Shown here piece after piece: positions 17,906 through 27,362 of a DNA stretch of 64,000 bases (its first letter is position 1; every line of letters begins with the position of its first letter). A model generated the notes under the pieces. That model made no database searches. It was not told the DNA's origin and saw only the letters and a program-made list of their open reading frames with translations. A program made the translations under genes and the position numbers. Origin of the DNA: Olivibacter sp. SDN3 (GTDB lineage: Bacteria; Bacteroidota; Bacteroidia; Sphingobacteriales; Sphingobacteriaceae); the NCBI RefSeq assembly GCF_014334135.1, contig NZ_CP060497.1, forward strand, positions 558,001-622,000. The letters run 5' to 3'.

Positions 17906-19951
17906 TTATTTCAACTCTTCTGCTGTTAGTGCAGGGTTGATCAATTGTTCAACGGTTATCAATTTTAGCGGAACAGGAACATTTGGATTTTTTACGGTGC
18001 TTATGGAAGGCAGTTTAATCCCATCGTATTCTTTGTACTCGTTTATCTCCGCTTCGCCTTCGGCAGCGCTTTCTGTTTTTAGTTTAAGGCCAGAAGAGAC
18101 ACTATAATAATTCACACGTTTATTACCATCTGGATGGCTAACATTCACTTTATAGGCGTCTTCGTCATTTACCTTTACCATACCATCCAACTCCAGGTTA
18201 ACATTTCCCGTTTCGTAGTTTAGTTCAGGAAAAATTTCCAGGAGTTGCTTCAGTGCATTAAACATCTCTGCAGGCGCTTCCTGTTCTTGTCCCTGTGCGG
18301 TGATCAGTGCTTTATCAGGATGCACTACAATTTTTGACATCACCTGTTCGCCCATTTTCATGGTTTGGACAGCAACAGGTTGTGTCTTATCAATCGCAAG
18401 TTCAACAGTGATACTCATTCCCTGTATCTCGGCCTCTTGGATACTTTTCAAGGTTTTAACAGCGGCTAATTTTTCTGTACCACCAATAGCTTCCAAATAA
18501 TTAGCAATTACCTTTTCTGCGGTAATGCTGGCATCCTGTACTTCAGTTTTTACTTCAGCATCGCCGGTATTCGTGTAATATTTAACTTCACCAAACTGCT
18601 GGATCTGGTCGGCAAAAGCATCTGTATTTCCAACGATTACCAGGTAAGCGTTATCCGGTTTGATGTACTTAGGTGCCAATGCATTCAACTGGTCTACCGT
18701 AACTCCATCTAGACTTTTAAGATAATTTTTATAGTAATCTGCGGGAAGTTCCTGTAATTCCGTATTGATAGCAAAGCGGGCGATGGTGGCTGGCTGTTCC
18801 AAAGACCTTCCGAAATCGCCACTCAGTATTGCCTTCGAAGAAGTCAGTTCTTCTTCAGTAATGCTCCCTTGGTCTAATTTTTTTAACTCCTGAAAGAATT
18901 GATAGGCGGCGCTATCGGTAACTTCTGTGCGTACACTGGCATTAGCACTAAAAGAACCTACGATTTTATTAGGGCTGAGTGATGAATATGCACCATAGGT
19001 GTAACCCTTATCCTCTCTCAAATTCTGAAATAACCTACCAGCAGAACCTCCCCCTAGAATATTATTCAACACCTGCAGCGGGAGGGCATCTGGGTTATTA
19101 TGTTTCAGCTCAACGGGATAGGTAACATTCATAACCGATTGCACACTAGACGGTCTATTGACCAATACTACCGTTGTTTTTTCCGGAGCCGAAGGTGCTG
19201 GCCATTCTTTCTTCGACACATCACCCTTTTCCCAAGTACTGAAATATTTCTTTACCAGCAATTCTGCTTCTTTCTTTGTGATATCGCCTACAATAGCTAA
19301 ATATCCTATGTTCGGTTTGAAATAGGCATCATAATATGCCTTAATGTCGTCTACGCTAATATTGGAAACTGTTTTTTCAGTCTCTACTTCTCCGTAAGGA
19401 TGGTCTTTCCCGTAAAGTACAGCACTTGAAACAATAGAGGATATGGCATTTGGATCATCTTTAGCGCTAGCAATTCCCGAAATAGTCTGCTTCTTTAGCT
19501 TATCCAGTTCACTTTGCGGGAAAGAAGGATTCAATAATATATCCGCAAATAATGTTAACAGTTTGTCTTGGTATTTCGTTAGGGATGACGCATTGGCAGA
19601 GGCTGAACCAAAAGAAATGCTACCACCTATCATATCGATTTCTTCATCCAATTGATCTTTTGACCTAGTAGCTGTACCTCCCATCATCATTCCACCGACC
19701 AAACCGGTTAGGCCTGCTTTATCGCCTTCTAACAAGGGGTCACGATCTAATACCAATGAAAAATTAACTCTGGGCAGTTTATGGTTTTCCACCACAAAAA
19801 CTTTCAATCCGTTGTCTAGGGTAAACGTTTCTGCATCCCCTATATTAATTTGGGGAGCAGGACCTGCTTCGGGATACTTTGTTCGGTCAACTTGTGCATA
19901 AGCGCTACCTATGGAAACGATAAATATGAATATATATCTAATAGTCTTCAT
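17906..19951 (-). CDS. M16 family peptidase subunit without the zinc site, with a C-terminal extension
   Basis: 681-residue exported protein with a signal peptide (1-20, ending AYAQ). It has the two-lobed M16B fold, but the position of HxxEH reads GLTGLVGGMMMGGT (80-93), so it cannot bind zinc. It keeps the substrate-binding Arg/Tyr motif LREDKGYTYGAY (311-322). It is therefore the non-catalytic chain of a heterodimeric protease whose catalytic chain is the preceding gene, 11 bases upstream. Beyond the M16 part, residues about 480-681 form an extra domain with beta-strand patterns such as INEYKEYDGIKLPSIS, resembling outer-membrane lipoprotein-carrier-like folds; this is an inference from pattern only. 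Confidence 0.9.
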   Translation of the reverse strand: MKTIRYIFIFIVSIGSAYAQVDRTKYPEAGPAPQINIGDAETFTLDNGLKVFVVENHKLPRVNFSLVLDRDPLLEGDKAGLTGLVGGMMMGGTATRSKDQLDEEIDMIGGSISFGSASANASSLTKYQDKLLTLFADILLNPSFPQSELDKLKKQTISGIASAKDDPNAISSIVSSAVLYGKDHPYGEVETEKTVSNISVDDIKAYYDAYFKPNIGYLAIVGDITKKEAELLVKKYFSTWEKGDVSKKEWPAPSAPEKTTVVLVNRPSSVQSVMNVTYPVELKHNNPDALPLQVLNNILGGGSAGRLFQNLREDKGYTYGAYSSLSPNKIVGSFSANASVRTEVTDSAAYQFFQELKKLDQGSITEEELTSSKAILSGDFGRSLEQPATIARFAINTELQELPADYYKNYLKSLDGVTVDQLNALAPKYIKPDNAYLVIVGNTDAFADQIQQFGEVKYYTNTGDAEVKTEVQDASITAEKVIANYLEAIGGTEKLAAVKTLKSIQEAEIQGMSITVELAIDKTQPVAVQTMKMGEQVMSKIVVHPDKALITAQGQEQEAPAEMFNALKQLLEIFPELNYETGNVNLELDGMVKVNDEDAYKVNVSHPDGNKRVNYYSVSSGLKLKTESAAEGEAEINEYKEYDGIKLPSISTVKNPNVPVPLKLITVEQLINPALTAEELK

Positions 19952-19962
19952 CCTTGTATGAT

Positions 19963-21315
19963 TTATTGTTGATTGCCTTCTTTTGATTGTACCGATTTAG
20001 GTAGGTAGTGTAATACCACCCTACCGTTTTCATCCAGATATTCTTGTGCTACCCTTTGAATATCTGCTTTGGTTACTTTGTTATATTTTTCTAATTCCCT
20101 GTTCACTTCACTTGCATCACCAAAATATACTTTTGCCTCTGCAAGGCTTTGTGCTATTCCGGCAACAGATGCATTTCTACTCACCACTGAATTTTCAACC
20201 TGTGCCTTTAATTTTGCAAAGTCTTGATCGGTAATTCCATTCTTTTTCAGCTTTTCGATCTGTTCATCAATGGAAAGTTCCAGCGAATCAACATCAACCC
20301 CCATATTGGCTACGCCAAGAAAGAGGAATAAACCACCATCCTCCAAATCCAGGGGCATAGCCATCACCTGTACAGCTTTTTGTTGTTTATCAACCACTTC
20401 TTTGGTTAACAAGGAGCTTTTCCCGCCAGCTAGATAGGTCGATAACATATCCAAAGCATAACTATCGGGATTATCCTTACGGGGCATATTATAAGCCTGT
20501 ACAACCGCTGGCAGCTGTATATTATCATAAACCACATCCCTGATTTCTTTGTTACGTTTAGGTTCAACAACTGATGGTCGTGCAATTTCGTTGGTTCCTT
20601 TAGGAATTTCACCAAAATATTTCCTTACCCACTCTTCTGTTTGGTTGTAATCAATATCTCCGGCGATGGTGAGCACCGCATTATCGGGCACATAAAAGGT
20701 GTTATAGAAATCCATAAACTCACTTAGTGAAGCTACATTAAGATGATCTAGCGAACCTATTGGGGCCCATTGATAGGGGTGCACATGATAAGCTCTCTTT
20801 AGCACTTCAACAAGTATAGATCCATAAGGTTGATTATCCATTCGCTGCCTCTTTTCTTCTTTTACCACCTCGCGCTGGGTCTCTACTCCTACAGAATCTA
20901 TTTTTGCGTGCAACATACGTTCACTTTCCATGTAAAGTGCAGTTTCCAGGTAATTTGAAGGAACAACTTCGTAGTAGTAGGTTTGATCGTTCGAGGTGAA
21001 CGCATTTAACGTTCCCCCGATACTCTGAATCTTCTTCATATATTCACCTCTACCAATATTTTCACTTCCTTCAAAAAGCAGGTGTTCAAAAAAATGTGCA
21101 AACCCTGTACGTTCGGGGTTTTCATTTTTAGAACCAACATGATAAAATACGGATACCGATGCAATAGGCGTTGTTTTATCCTGATGCATGATCACGGCAA
21201 GCCCATTATCTAATGTAAATTCTTTAAACTTAATTTCATTTTGGGCGTATGAGACGTTGTTAAATCCTAACAGACCAACAAAAACAGCCCCGAAGAGTAG
21301 ATTTGTTTTATTCAT
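19963..21315 (-). CDS. M16 family zinc peptidase, catalytic subunit
   Basis: Periplasmic zinc protease of the insulinase/pitrilysin superfamily. From the ATG at 21315 the protein starts with a signal peptide (MNKTNLLFGAVFVGLL, cleavage near SYAQ, residue 25). The inverted zinc motif HFFEH is at residues 74-78 and the downstream glutamate lies in REVVKEEKRQR. It lacks the GYTYGAY substrate motif that the partner chain supplies, so the two genes make one active site. A frame extending to 21345 adds ten residues before the signal peptide and is not used. It is the first gene of a two-gene operon. Confidence 0.93.
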   Translation of the reverse strand: MNKTNLLFGAVFVGLLGFNNVSYAQNEIKFKEFTLDNGLAVIMHQDKTTPIASVSVFYHVGSKNENPERTGFAHFFEHLLFEGSENIGRGEYMKKIQSIGGTLNAFTSNDQTYYYEVVPSNYLETALYMESERMLHAKIDSVGVETQREVVKEEKRQRMDNQPYGSILVEVLKRAYHVHPYQWAPIGSLDHLNVASLSEFMDFYNTFYVPDNAVLTIAGDIDYNQTEEWVRKYFGEIPKGTNEIARPSVVEPKRNKEIRDVVYDNIQLPAVVQAYNMPRKDNPDSYALDMLSTYLAGGKSSLLTKEVVDKQQKAVQVMAMPLDLEDGGLFLFLGVANMGVDVDSLELSIDEQIEKLKKNGITDQDFAKLKAQVENSVVSRNASVAGIAQSLAEAKVYFGDASEVNRELEKYNKVTKADIQRVAQEYLDENGRVVLHYLPKSVQSKEGNQQ

Positions 21316-21419
21316 AAAGATCAATTGTTGATTGCCGAAAGACAAATATTATTCTGTAATGCAAAATACAAATGTTTGATAACAATTGATCATAGTTGTT
21401 ACAATTTTATTTGGGAAAA

Positions 21420-21450
21420 TCGCTTGTTTTCCCTACGAGAAAACAAGCGA
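21420..21450 (-). terminator. Probable terminator downstream of the TonB receptor gene
   Basis: A 12-bp perfect stem, TCGCTTGTTTTC / GAAAACAAGCGA, with a 7-nt loop, 25 bases past the receptor stop. On the minus strand the stem is followed by TTTTCCC and then AT-rich sequence, so the T-tract is only moderate. Confidence 0.65.
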
Positions 21451-21474
21451 TAATAAATTTTGCGTCAAAATGAT

Positions 21475-23931
21475 TTATTGCATTGGCTGTCCTTGACCAC
21501 TTTCACCATCCTTCTGGTCATCGTTCTGCACGCCTCTTTCTTTTCTTGGTTTCGCATTGTAATTCATTTTGCCAAATTTCCAACTGAACGTTACCCCGAA
21601 GGAACGAAAAGGAACAGCAAAATTCGATGCTTGATTATACGCCGGTGTTTGTACACTTGACCTAAAGTTCTTAACCTCATTGAATGGATCTATCATATTA
21701 AACCCAATAGTAGCCTGCTTTTTTAGAATCTCTTTTTTTACACCCAGACTCCACATATTAAACGCTGGGTTATAACCCTGAAAGGTTCTTCTGGGAGCAT
21801 TTAAAATCAAAAACGTTTCGGCAGTAAAGCCTCCTTTCAAATTAACTGTACCGCTCAAGAATGCCTGATACATCAGGTAGACATTACCTGCTTGCGAAGT
21901 TAGATCGTCACTCACGCGCTGTAAGTTAATATCATAGGTATAAAGGTTGAGATTTCCCCGCAAGGTTAAAATTTTTATGGGATTTACAGAGGCAAATAAA
22001 TTGGTACCAAACGAATTGTTCTGTCCAATATTTTCAAAACTTTGTAACACCACAGGCTGTTCTTCATCACCGATGTTGGTAAAGATCGACTCGATGACAT
22101 CATTCGTTCGCCGATAATAAAGTGATGCATTCAATATCGTGCTTTTTATCATGGTTGAGTATCCCAGCTCTATATTATGCGACAACTCGGGATCCAAAGC
22201 GGGATTACCCTGGCGCTGATTTACCGGGTCGGCTTCATTTCTGAATGGGTTGAGGTAAAACAAACTAGGTCGTTGAATTCGCTGGTTATAACTCAACTTA
22301 AGGTTAGACGTCTTGCCAAGTTTTCGGGATACCACAACACTCGGTAACAGGTTATGGTAATCGTTCTTAAAAGCAGGAAAATCACCTATGGCGTCTCCGT
22401 CAAGTAGCGTATATTCATAGCGGACACCCGCCTTCATTTCATAGTTTTTGGCAAAAGGAATATTGACAGATGCATAACCAGCGCCCACGTTTTGGACATA
22501 ACCAAAATTATACGACCGCTGTGCATGACCAATATAAGATCCATCCCGAAGCATCGTATCGACCGTCACGTCAGAAACAATATCACGAAGGATAGCTTTC
22601 GCTCCTATTTCCAACACCGCCGTTTTAATGGGATGTGTATAGTCGACCTGAAACGTCAACTCATCATTCACTCCATTGTTATACCCGATCTCATTGGGAC
22701 GGAAACCCTGCTCCTGATATAGGGTGGTGTAGTCTGTATTGTTATTGTTTTTTGAGTACTGCCCAGCAAAGGTAATCTCTTGGCCCTTTCTGCTGAATTT
22801 ATGCGTATAATCAGCACTCCAGTCAAAGCCGTGAAAACGCATGTCGTTATCCGAATTGCTAAACACCTGATTGATCCCCCCGTACAAAGAAGTCATATCT
22901 CCTGCTACACCCATCTGGAATCTGTTGAAATTGAATGAAGAGGTAATCAGGTTGTTGTCGTCGATGTCATAATCTAGACTAACACTTCCTCTTCCGCCAC
23001 CGCGCTTTGTAGTACTGGCGCTATGCTGTGAAATAATTGGCGCACCGTTTAGCGCTGTTTGATCAAAGCTTATGTTAGTGGTTACCGGCCAACCCCACAT
23101 CGCTCCTAGATTGGTAGTAAGCCCTACTTTACCCTTACGCATATTGACATTACCATTAAAGTTGTTCTGCCGAATACCAAATCCTCCCGAAATAGACCCA
23201 CTTACGCCAACCACGTCACGCTTTTTTGTAACGATATTAATAATACCCGAAGTTCCTTCTGCGTCATATTTTGAAGACGGGCTAGTAATTACTTCAACGT
23301 TCTTGATCTGATCAGCAGGAATCATACGCAACGCGTCGGCTACGTTATTCGTCATCGCTCCAGAGGGTTTTCCGTTGATAAAGATCCGTACATTTTGATC
23401 GCCTCGCAAAGACACATTACCATCCATATCCACTGATAACAAAGGTACTTTACGTAATACATCAGCGGCATTACCACCGGCAACTGTTACATCCTGTTCT
23501 GCATTATAAACTAAACGATCGACCTTATTTTCTACCAAAGGCACCTGACCGGTTATTTCCACCTCCTGTAATTGTGTGGAAGATGGACCAAGAGCTACGT
23601 CAGCCAGATCAATGCGCGCATGTTGTGCACTTATTTCTACCGGCTCGATGGTTTTCGCCGTAAAGCCCATGGCACTTACAATAAGCTTATAGCTACCCTC
23701 TGGGATTTTTTCCAATTGAAAAACTCCCTGTTCGTCTGCTAAGACACCTGCCACGGCCTGCGCCTGTCCGCTCTTTAAAAGCGTCACCGTAGCAAAATCT
23801 AACGGATTGTTTGTCAATGAATCTACTACTCTTCCACTAATATATCCACTACCTGTTTGCTGTGTAAATGCTACACTTAAACTAAATGGCAGTAAAAGGA
23901 TATACACGATTACCTGTTTGTTTATGCTCAT
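21475..23931 (-). CDS. TonB-dependent receptor with CarboxypepD-regulatory-like domain (outer membrane beta-barrel family)
   Basis: 818-residue outer-membrane protein. A signal peptide (to about residue 24) is followed by a carboxypeptidase-regulatory-like beta-sandwich ([20 protein letters not shown], about 29-115). Next comes a plug domain with [19 protein letters not shown] and [12 protein letters not shown] (about 130-240), then the barrel. The barrel type, with [19 protein letters not shown], is that of the Bacteroidota outer-membrane beta-barrel family rather than SusC. The C-terminus is polar and Gln-rich ([15 protein letters not shown]) instead of ending in an aromatic residue. Its ligand is unknown; peptides or metal complexes are plausible. 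It is monocistronic. Confidence 0.9.
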   Translation of the reverse strand: MSINKQVIVYILLLPFSLSVAFTQQTGSGYISGRVVDSLTNNPLDFATVTLLKSGQAQAVAGVLADEQGVFQLEKIPEGSYKLIVSAMGFTAKTIEPVEISAQHARIDLADVALGPSSTQLQEVEITGQVPLVENKVDRLVYNAEQDVTVAGGNAADVLRKVPLLSVDMDGNVSLRGDQNVRIFINGKPSGAMTNNVADALRMIPADQIKNVEVITSPSSKYDAEGTSGIINIVTKKRDVVGVSGSISGGFGIRQNNFNGNVNMRKGKVGLTTNLGAMWGWPVTTNISFDQTALNGAPIISQHSASTTKRGGGRGSVSLDYDIDDNNLITSSFNFNRFQMGVAGDMTSLYGGINQVFSNSDNDMRFHGFDWSADYTHKFSRKGQEITFAGQYSKNNNNTDYTTLYQEQGFRPNEIGYNNGVNDELTFQVDYTHPIKTAVLEIGAKAILRDIVSDVTVDTMLRDGSYIGHAQRSYNFGYVQNVGAGYASVNIPFAKNYEMKAGVRYEYTLLDGDAIGDFPAFKNDYHNLLPSVVVSRKLGKTSNLKLSYNQRIQRPSLFYLNPFRNEADPVNQRQGNPALDPELSHNIELGYSTMIKSTILNASLYYRRTNDVIESIFTNIGDEEQPVVLQSFENIGQNNSFGTNLFASVNPIKILTLRGNLNLYTYDINLQRVSDDLTSQAGNVYLMYQAFLSGTVNLKGGFTAETFLILNAPRRTFQGYNPAFNMWSLGVKKEILKKQATIGFNMIDPFNEVKNFRSSVQTPAYNQASNFAVPFRSFGVTFSWKFGKMNYNAKPRKERGVQNDDQKDGESGQGQPMQ

Positions 23932-24208
23932 TAATGATCTGTTTTTTGGACATTAGTCTTAAATAGTCAGCAAATGTTACAAGCTTGTAGTACTTTTTTA
24001 CTATACAACCGGTAACTTATTAGTTACTTTACATCCCCATATATCCATCTATAAAAAGACACTGTACTGCTAAATGTACCGAAACGCGTGCAATTCATTG
24101 AAAGTCAATTGCTGTTAAACTTCCGTCTTGTACCAAAATTTGTTCTAAAGTTGTTGAAACAACTGGTGTTTTTTGACATCATTTTTTTTGCTACAGGTCT
24201 AAAGCATA

Positions 24209-24225
24209 TTTGGCACGATATATGT
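24209..24225 (+). promoter_or_regulatory. Sigma-54-like (-24/-12) promoter
   Basis: TTTGGCACGATATATGT matches the RpoN consensus TTGGCACG-N4-TTGC well at the -24 end: TTGGCACG is exact. The -12 element reads TGT rather than TGC. The GG (24212-24213) and GT (24224-24225) are exactly ten bases apart, the required spacing. Transcription would begin near 24237. Confidence 0.6.
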
Positions 24226-24236
24226 AAAAATGATGG

Positions 24237-24300
24237 TAGGTTTAGGTTGATTTGAAACTTAGGTTTCAGCCCCACTTCCCAAGTGGGGTTTTTTCTTTTT
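24237..24300 (+). ncRNA. Candidate small RNA of about 60 nt with two hairpins
   Basis: The transcript expected from the sigma-54-like promoter runs for about 60 nt. It contains a first hairpin TGAAAC-TTAG-GTTTCA (24253-24268) and ends at a strong intrinsic terminator, CCCCACTT-CCC-AAGTGGGG plus TTTTTTCTTTTT. No start codon with an open frame lies in it and no plus-strand gene follows for 800 bases, so the terminator is unexplained unless this is a small RNA gene. Its targets are unknown. The 5' end is inferred from promoter spacing. Confidence 0.55.
24270..24300 (+). terminator. Strong rho-independent terminator of the candidate small RNA
   Basis: Eight-bp GC-rich stem CCCCACTT / AAGTGGGG (24270-24277, 24281-24288), CCC loop, then a run TTTTTTCTTTTT at 24289-24300 on the plus strand only. 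There is no plus-strand coding gene upstream. Confidence 0.9.
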
Positions 24301-24498
24301 AGCCCTTTTCATTTTCATTTGATGATGTGTTTTACTTTACGCCAGCAAGACCAATCGGGCTATACCTAACTCGTGTCAACCGTCTTACTTAAGCTGCCAA
24401 AAAACCGCATATTTTATAAAAAATCCATTATTTTTAACTTATAAATTTCAAATATATTACCTTATCAACTTGCTCAGCAATTCTTGACTAAAAACTTG

Positions 24499-24528
24499 TT
24501 GATATGTGCAAAATTACCACTATCTTTG
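24499..24528 (+). promoter_or_regulatory. Bacteroidota-type promoter (TTG-N19-TATCTTTG)
   Basis: TTG at 24499-24501 and TATCTTTG at 24521-24528 match the -33 and -7 elements (TTTG/TTG and TAnnTTTG) at the consensus 19-base spacing. The start would be near 24535. Nothing coding follows closely; the next small frame starts at 25137. Confidence 0.5.
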
Positions 24529-25136
24529 ACACGTTCCGTCCGGCTGAAAAACCATCGTATTCACTAAAATTAAAAACGACACCCTACAAAAAGCCCTAGC
24601 AGAAAATCAGGTAACATCAAAGCGACCACATCTATATATTAAGTTTATATGTTTTATATAAACTTCTGTTTATTAAAATATTAAAAAACCAAATAAATGT
24701 ATTTTATGAATTTTTCAATCACCTGTGCTTGGTAATGGTCAATTTGGAATCACGAAAAAATGACGCGAAGAGATAACCATAACTTAAACTTTAAAAAAAA
24801 TGTTATAATAAACTGATTATAAATATTTTATATTATAACTATTTATTTCATTGCAAATTTCATAATCGCCTTTTTACATTTAAAACGATCATTTTTAATG
24901 CCAGTGCACCTATCTCAAACCAAAAATTAGGCTTGCATATTTTATACTAATAAAAATAGCAATTTTTTCCCCGTTCCAAGTTAATAGAAAAAAATGATCA
25001 CCTCCATGTCTTACCTTATCAAAGACCATAAGTAGTATAGAATACACACATTAAATCTAACGACTAACAAAATTCTTAAACCTGTTAACGTGTGGCAACT
25101 CTAAAGTTTATATATGTAAATAAACAAAGGAAACTT

Positions 25137-25265
25137 ATGAAAGTATTACAACTAATTATGGTTACCCCATCACTCCTATTTGTCTTTAGTTATTCAGGTG
25201 CTGTTGCTCAACGAAGTCATAAAACATGCGAAAGAACAGCATGGGAAAAAAGGCAAATATTCTAG
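25137..25265 (+). CDS. Small exported peptide of 42 residues, possibly a frameshifted remnant
   Basis: An ATG preceded by AAAGGAAACTT opens a 42-codon frame. The first 24-25 residues look like a signal peptide (MKVLQLIMVTPSLLFVFSYS, ending GAVAQ). The mature part is only 17 residues. Right after the TAG the same frame stays open for a further 60 or so codons. Alternatively, a one-base shift near 25212 would give a basic, Lys/Arg/Tyr-rich tail of about 40 residues ending at a TAA near 25350. The presence of two usable frames suggests either a genuine tiny secreted peptide or a gene broken by an indel. No family is recognised. Confidence 0.35.
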   Translation: MKVLQLIMVTPSLLFVFSYSGAVAQRSHKTCERTAWEKRQIF

Positions 25266-25551
25266 AAAGCTGCAAAAGCGGTATATAAAAAAAGCGCGTT
25301 ACAAGGCATCTTCCACGACAGCCTCAATGGGCAAAAGCACATAAAACGTAAATCTTGGGAGAGCAAGAGTATAGTTATAGCAGCTCTCCCACAGACCCGG
25401 TATCCAGCGTTATATTGCAGTAATTATGCGCGCTTACAGCCGCAACACTAGTATAAATATCCGTATTGATCTATAACTCGATCTATAACAAAAAGAGCCG
25501 TTGTGCAAATCAACGGCTCTTTTCATAGGTGAAACAAGTTGGTAATAACCA
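25266..25551. other. Intergenic region after the small frame
   Basis: 286 bases holding the possible decayed tail of the small exported protein (to about 25430) and the hairpin terminator at 25491-25523. Nothing else was recognised. Confidence 0.4.
25491..25523 (-). terminator. Rho-independent terminator after the M28 peptidase gene
   Basis: Perfect 13-bp stem AAAAGAGCCGTTG / CAACGGCTCTTTT with a 7-nt loop. It lies 28 bases past the M28 peptidase stop. The arms supply T-runs on both strands, so it could also stop plus-strand transcription coming from 25137. Confidence 0.88.
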
Positions 25552-27111
25552 TTAATCGAGCATTCCTTTTCGCGTGGGCGACTTCCTTTCCGGCCATTGC
25601 ATTTGCTCGCCACTTCGCTCATCGCGAGGTAGAACAGCTTTTTCTTTAGAAGCTCTTTCGGGGTCTTCACTTGCCATATAAGCAAGGATAGCTGTTAGGA
25701 TTACATTATTTCGAAGGTCATCAAAAACAATTTTATCGTAGGTATCTCGATTGGTATGCCATGTATAGTTCCAATATGACCAGTTCAACGAGCTCAACGA
25801 AAAAGCCGGCGCTCCCGCCGCTACAAATGAAGCATTGTCTGACCCTCCGGTGCTTGGGCTTCCCGGGAAACTTGTTTCAATATGCTTTTTTATTTCTTCC
25901 GGAACTTTATCTAGCCACCGTGTCAGATAGTCGTAAGCATGAAGGAAACCCTGACCACTGATATTGACTACACGCCCCGTGCCATTGTCTTGGTTAAAAA
26001 GAGCTTGTACATTGTCAACAATTTCGGGATGATCTTCCACGAAACCCCTAGAGCCGTTCAAACCTTGCTCCTCGCTACCCCAATGGCCAACCAATATCGT
26101 TCTTTTAGGGTTTGGATAAAACTTTTTCAATAAGCGCATCGCCTCCATCATTACCAAAGTACCCGTCCCGTTATCTGTTGCTCCAGTACCTCCATCCCAC
26201 GAGTCAAAATGCGCGGAAAGCACAACATATTCATCGGGGTTTTCCACTCCTTTAATTTCTGCTATCGTATTGAATGTAGGTACCGTACCAAGCTCTTTTG
26301 CATCTGCCTTCAAACTAATTTTCGGAGCCTTGCCCGACTCCACCAACCGATAAAGTAGCCCATAATCTTCTAAAGCCAGATCTATTGTAGGCACTTTTTT
26401 TGTAAACGCACTAAAGACTTTATTTACGCCAAAACCATTTGACCAATAGGAGGCAATTATGCCAGCTGCTCCCGCATTTTCCAGCGCTTCTGGCAATGTT
26501 CTCATGTTATAACCTGTTTGACTGATACGTTTCGTCCACTTTTCGGTTTGCGCTTCTCTTTCTTTCCGCATTTTTTCAAACGATTCTGGTGTAGCAAACT
26601 CTTCCCAGTTATAATCAGGCCGTCCCGTAGGCTGTGGCATAGAAACCAACACAAACTTTCCCTGAACGTTAGGCAGCCATTCTTTGAAGGCAGCCGAATC
26701 ACTCAAATCAGGCAAAAGGACGACATCTGCTATGATTGTTTCGCCATTGGTGCCAGGGCTCCATGCGAGCTGGCGTCCTTCGAGGCTTCGCACCCATGGT
26801 GACACCATATCAATATGGGTAATACCACGCTCCCAGCCCCTCCATTCTCCCCACTGTTCGTTCCTAGCATCAATTCCCCACTCCCCATATTTAGCTACCG
26901 CCCATTCATGGGCCTTTTCCATCTGTGGTGAGCCTACCAACCGCGGGCCTATCCCATCTAATAGCTCATGTGCAAGTGAGGGTAGAAGAGAGTTTTCCGT
27001 TGCTCCAGTTACAATATCATCAATGATTTTATCATCGACTTGAGCGAAACCTATTACTGGTACCATAGATAATGAAGCGATGAGCAAATGCTTACCAGCG
27101 CCAAGCTTCAT
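25552..27111 (-). CDS. Secreted M28 family zinc peptidase with PA-like insert
   Basis: Exopeptidase with a co-catalytic two-zinc site, exported by a signal peptide (MKLGAGKHLLIASLSMVPV, cleavage near GFAQ). Zinc ligands are in VVLSAHFDSWDGGTGATDNGT, the catalytic Glu and next ligand in GHWGSEEQGLNGS, and the last His in WHTNRDTYDK. Between about residues 130 and 270 lies an insert resembling a protease-associated domain (DVVLLPDLSDSAAF to GIIASYWSNG). The architecture is like carboxypeptidase Q or glutamate carboxypeptidase relatives. About 519 residues. A frame start at 27144 would add 11 residues; the signal peptide favours 27111 but does not exclude it. Monocistronic. Confidence 0.9.
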   Translation of the reverse strand: MKLGAGKHLLIASLSMVPVIGFAQVDDKIIDDIVTGATENSLLPSLAHELLDGIGPRLVGSPQMEKAHEWAVAKYGEWGIDARNEQWGEWRGWERGITHIDMVSPWVRSLEGRQLAWSPGTNGETIIADVVLLPDLSDSAAFKEWLPNVQGKFVLVSMPQPTGRPDYNWEEFATPESFEKMRKEREAQTEKWTKRISQTGYNMRTLPEALENAGAAGIIASYWSNGFGVNKVFSAFTKKVPTIDLALEDYGLLYRLVESGKAPKISLKADAKELGTVPTFNTIAEIKGVENPDEYVVLSAHFDSWDGGTGATDNGTGTLVMMEAMRLLKKFYPNPKRTILVGHWGSEEQGLNGSRGFVEDHPEIVDNVQALFNQDNGTGRVVNISGQGFLHAYDYLTRWLDKVPEEIKKHIETSFPGSPSTGGSDNASFVAAGAPAFSLSSLNWSYWNYTWHTNRDTYDKIVFDDLRNNVILTAILAYMASEDPERASKEKAVLPRDERSGEQMQWPERKSPTRKGMLD

Positions 27112-27362
27112 TTTATAACAAAAGTTTTTGTACAAGTTCTGCATAATGATTTAATTGTTTATGATGTGTGATCGTCAATTACAACGAAAGTACAATTTAA
27201 AAGAAAATCCAAGTCGACAGCAGCGCTTTAAAAGCAATAAAAACGAATCAAAACCGCCATTATAACAAAAAAATTACTATTTTAACACGAAATTCAGGTG
27301 TCGACCAAGCGCATCAAAAAAAAAATAGTCATTATTATCACAGTCATTAGGATTTCATATTT

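Larger units (their letters stand above)
23932..25136. other. AT-rich intergenic stretch with non-coding transcription signals
   Basis: About 1.2 kb without a supported protein gene. It contains a sigma-54-like promoter and terminator unit (24209-24300), a consensus TTG-N19-TATCTTTG promoter (24499-24528), and then roughly 600 bases of very AT-rich DNA with stops in all frames. A small hairpin, AGTTGT-TGAA-ACAACT, lies at about 24149-24164. No tRNA, insertion-sequence ends or repeats were recognised. Confidence 0.6.

Noticed and set aside
25094-25107. Second GG-N10-GT pattern (TGGCAACTCTAAAGTT) before the small frame at 25137
   Set aside because: It matches sigma-54 only at GG and spacing; the -24 and -12 surroundings are poor.
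26684-27043. 119-codon plus-strand frame opposite the M28 peptidase
   Set aside because: Lies wholly antisense to conserved M28 sequence and has no motif or start signal.
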